A stretch of 5,904 bases of DNA from CAYWFU01 sp964457585. GTDB taxonomy: Bacteria; JACRDZ01. The translations under genes and the position numbers were made by a program. Under the pieces are notes generated by a model. The model worked only from the letters and a program-made list of their open reading frames with translations, did no database searches and had not been told where the DNA came from. Location of the stretch: NCBI GenBank assembly GCA_964457585.1, contig CAYWFU010000117.1:1-5904 (forward strand), written 5' to 3'. Below, in pieces: positions 5,512 to 5,904 of the stretch (positions are counted from its first letter, which is position 1; each line of letters opens with the position of its first letter).

Positions 5512-5904
5512 ATGAACGAACACCGATACACATTAGAACCATATAAAGGAACGGACACCCGGTACCATTGCCCCGGTTGTAACCACAGGGATAAAACCTT
5601 TGTTCGTTACATTGATACGGCAACAGGTGAACACCTTGCCGACCATGTAGGCAAGTGCAATCGTGAAACAAATTGCGGATACCATTACAAACCGAAACAA
5701 TACTTTGCGGATAATAAATACTTGCTTGACGCTAACATAAATAAGCCGTATTATAAACAGGCAACCATAAAACCTAAAATTATGATACCACAAAAAAAAA
5801 TTTCGTTTATTCCTGATAATTTATTTATAGCAAGTTTAAATAAATATGAACAAAACAACTTTGTAAAGTATCTTATCAGCTTGTTTGGTATTGATATAAC
5901 GGAC
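5512..5904 (+). CDS. DUF6371-like zinc-ribbon protein (primase/toprim-associated), N-terminal part
   Basis: The frame from ATG 5512 stays open for 131 codons and runs off the window, so the gene is partial. Residues 19-58 form a zinc-binding pattern: C20-P-G-C23, then C49 and C55 with a nearby H58 in CNRETNCGYHY, separated by a beta-rich stretch (KTFVRYIDTATG). The pattern fits the N-terminal zinc ribbon of DUF6371-type Bacteroidota proteins, whose remainder is thought to be toprim/primase-like; none of that part is in view except a linker (PKQYFADNKYLL to ISFIPDNLF) and a following helical segment. It sits directly after the heptamer array and the RepA-like ATPase, the usual place for a replication or mobilisation primase. 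A tiny ATG-ATT-TGA at 5501 just upstream is not treated as a gene. Zinc binding is clear from spacing; the enzymatic role is inferred. Confidence 0.75.
   Translation, partial: MNEHRYTLEPYKGTDTRYHCPGCNHRDKTFVRYIDTATGEHLADHVGKCNRETNCGYHYKPKQYFADNKYLLDANINKPYYKQATIKPKIMIPQKKISFIPDNLFIASLNKYEQNNFVKYLISLFGIDITD

Noticed and set aside
5533..5793. 86-codon minus-strand frame opposite the zinc-ribbon gene
   Set aside because: The plus strand carries a clear cysteine pattern in an open frame; the antisense frame has no recognisable feature.

Overview
The window looks like a fragment of a Bacteroidota genome, probably a mobile-element boundary. Three things point there: AT-rich DNA, start codons without clear Shine-Dalgarno boxes, and promoter boxes of the Bacteroidota type (TAnnTTTG, once with a TTG 19 bp upstream). 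The ATPase plus zinc-ribbon protein pair at the right end also resembles what I know from Bacteroidota elements. I cannot name a genus. All family assignments are from reading the translations; no database search was run.

Left part (1-1874), a decayed accessory region. A minus-strand fragment of an ISKra4-like transposase (35-412) has its own promoter and ends near a hairpin. It abuts a DNA methyltransferase gene (about 479-1378) that has lost its start codon and its expected SAM-binding N-terminal half. One base after that follows an intact small gene (1380-1874) with a PD-(D/E)XK-like nuclease pattern, probably the restriction partner. This looks like a restriction-modification pair broken by an insertion or deletion at the IS end.

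Junction (1875-2060), 186 bp without a gene. It holds a 13-bp inverted repeat, an 11-bp direct repeat, a Bacteroidota-type -7 box and a perfect 10-bp inverted repeat that ends at the integrase start codon. It is the best candidate for the attachment-site and regulatory end of the element to its right.

Right part (2061-5904), the recombination and replication module of an integrative element. The genes, all on the plus strand, are a tyrosine recombinase, an overlapping unknown protein, an excisionase-type helix-turn-helix protein behind two nested inverted repeats, a RepA-like RecA-fold ATPase, and the start of a zinc-ribbon DUF6371-like (primase/toprim-associated) protein that runs off the window. 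Between the last two lies a symmetrical array of six heptamers (three CGTAACA, then three TGTTACG), a candidate replication origin or operator.

A working model: the integrase and the HTH protein control integration and excision at the left junction, while the ATPase and the zinc-ribbon protein start replication at the heptamer array after excision. The strongest leads are the heptamer array, the helically phased AACCGGTT palindromes before the HTH gene, the unknown gene overlapping the integrase, and the intact nuclease-like gene beside a broken methyltransferase.
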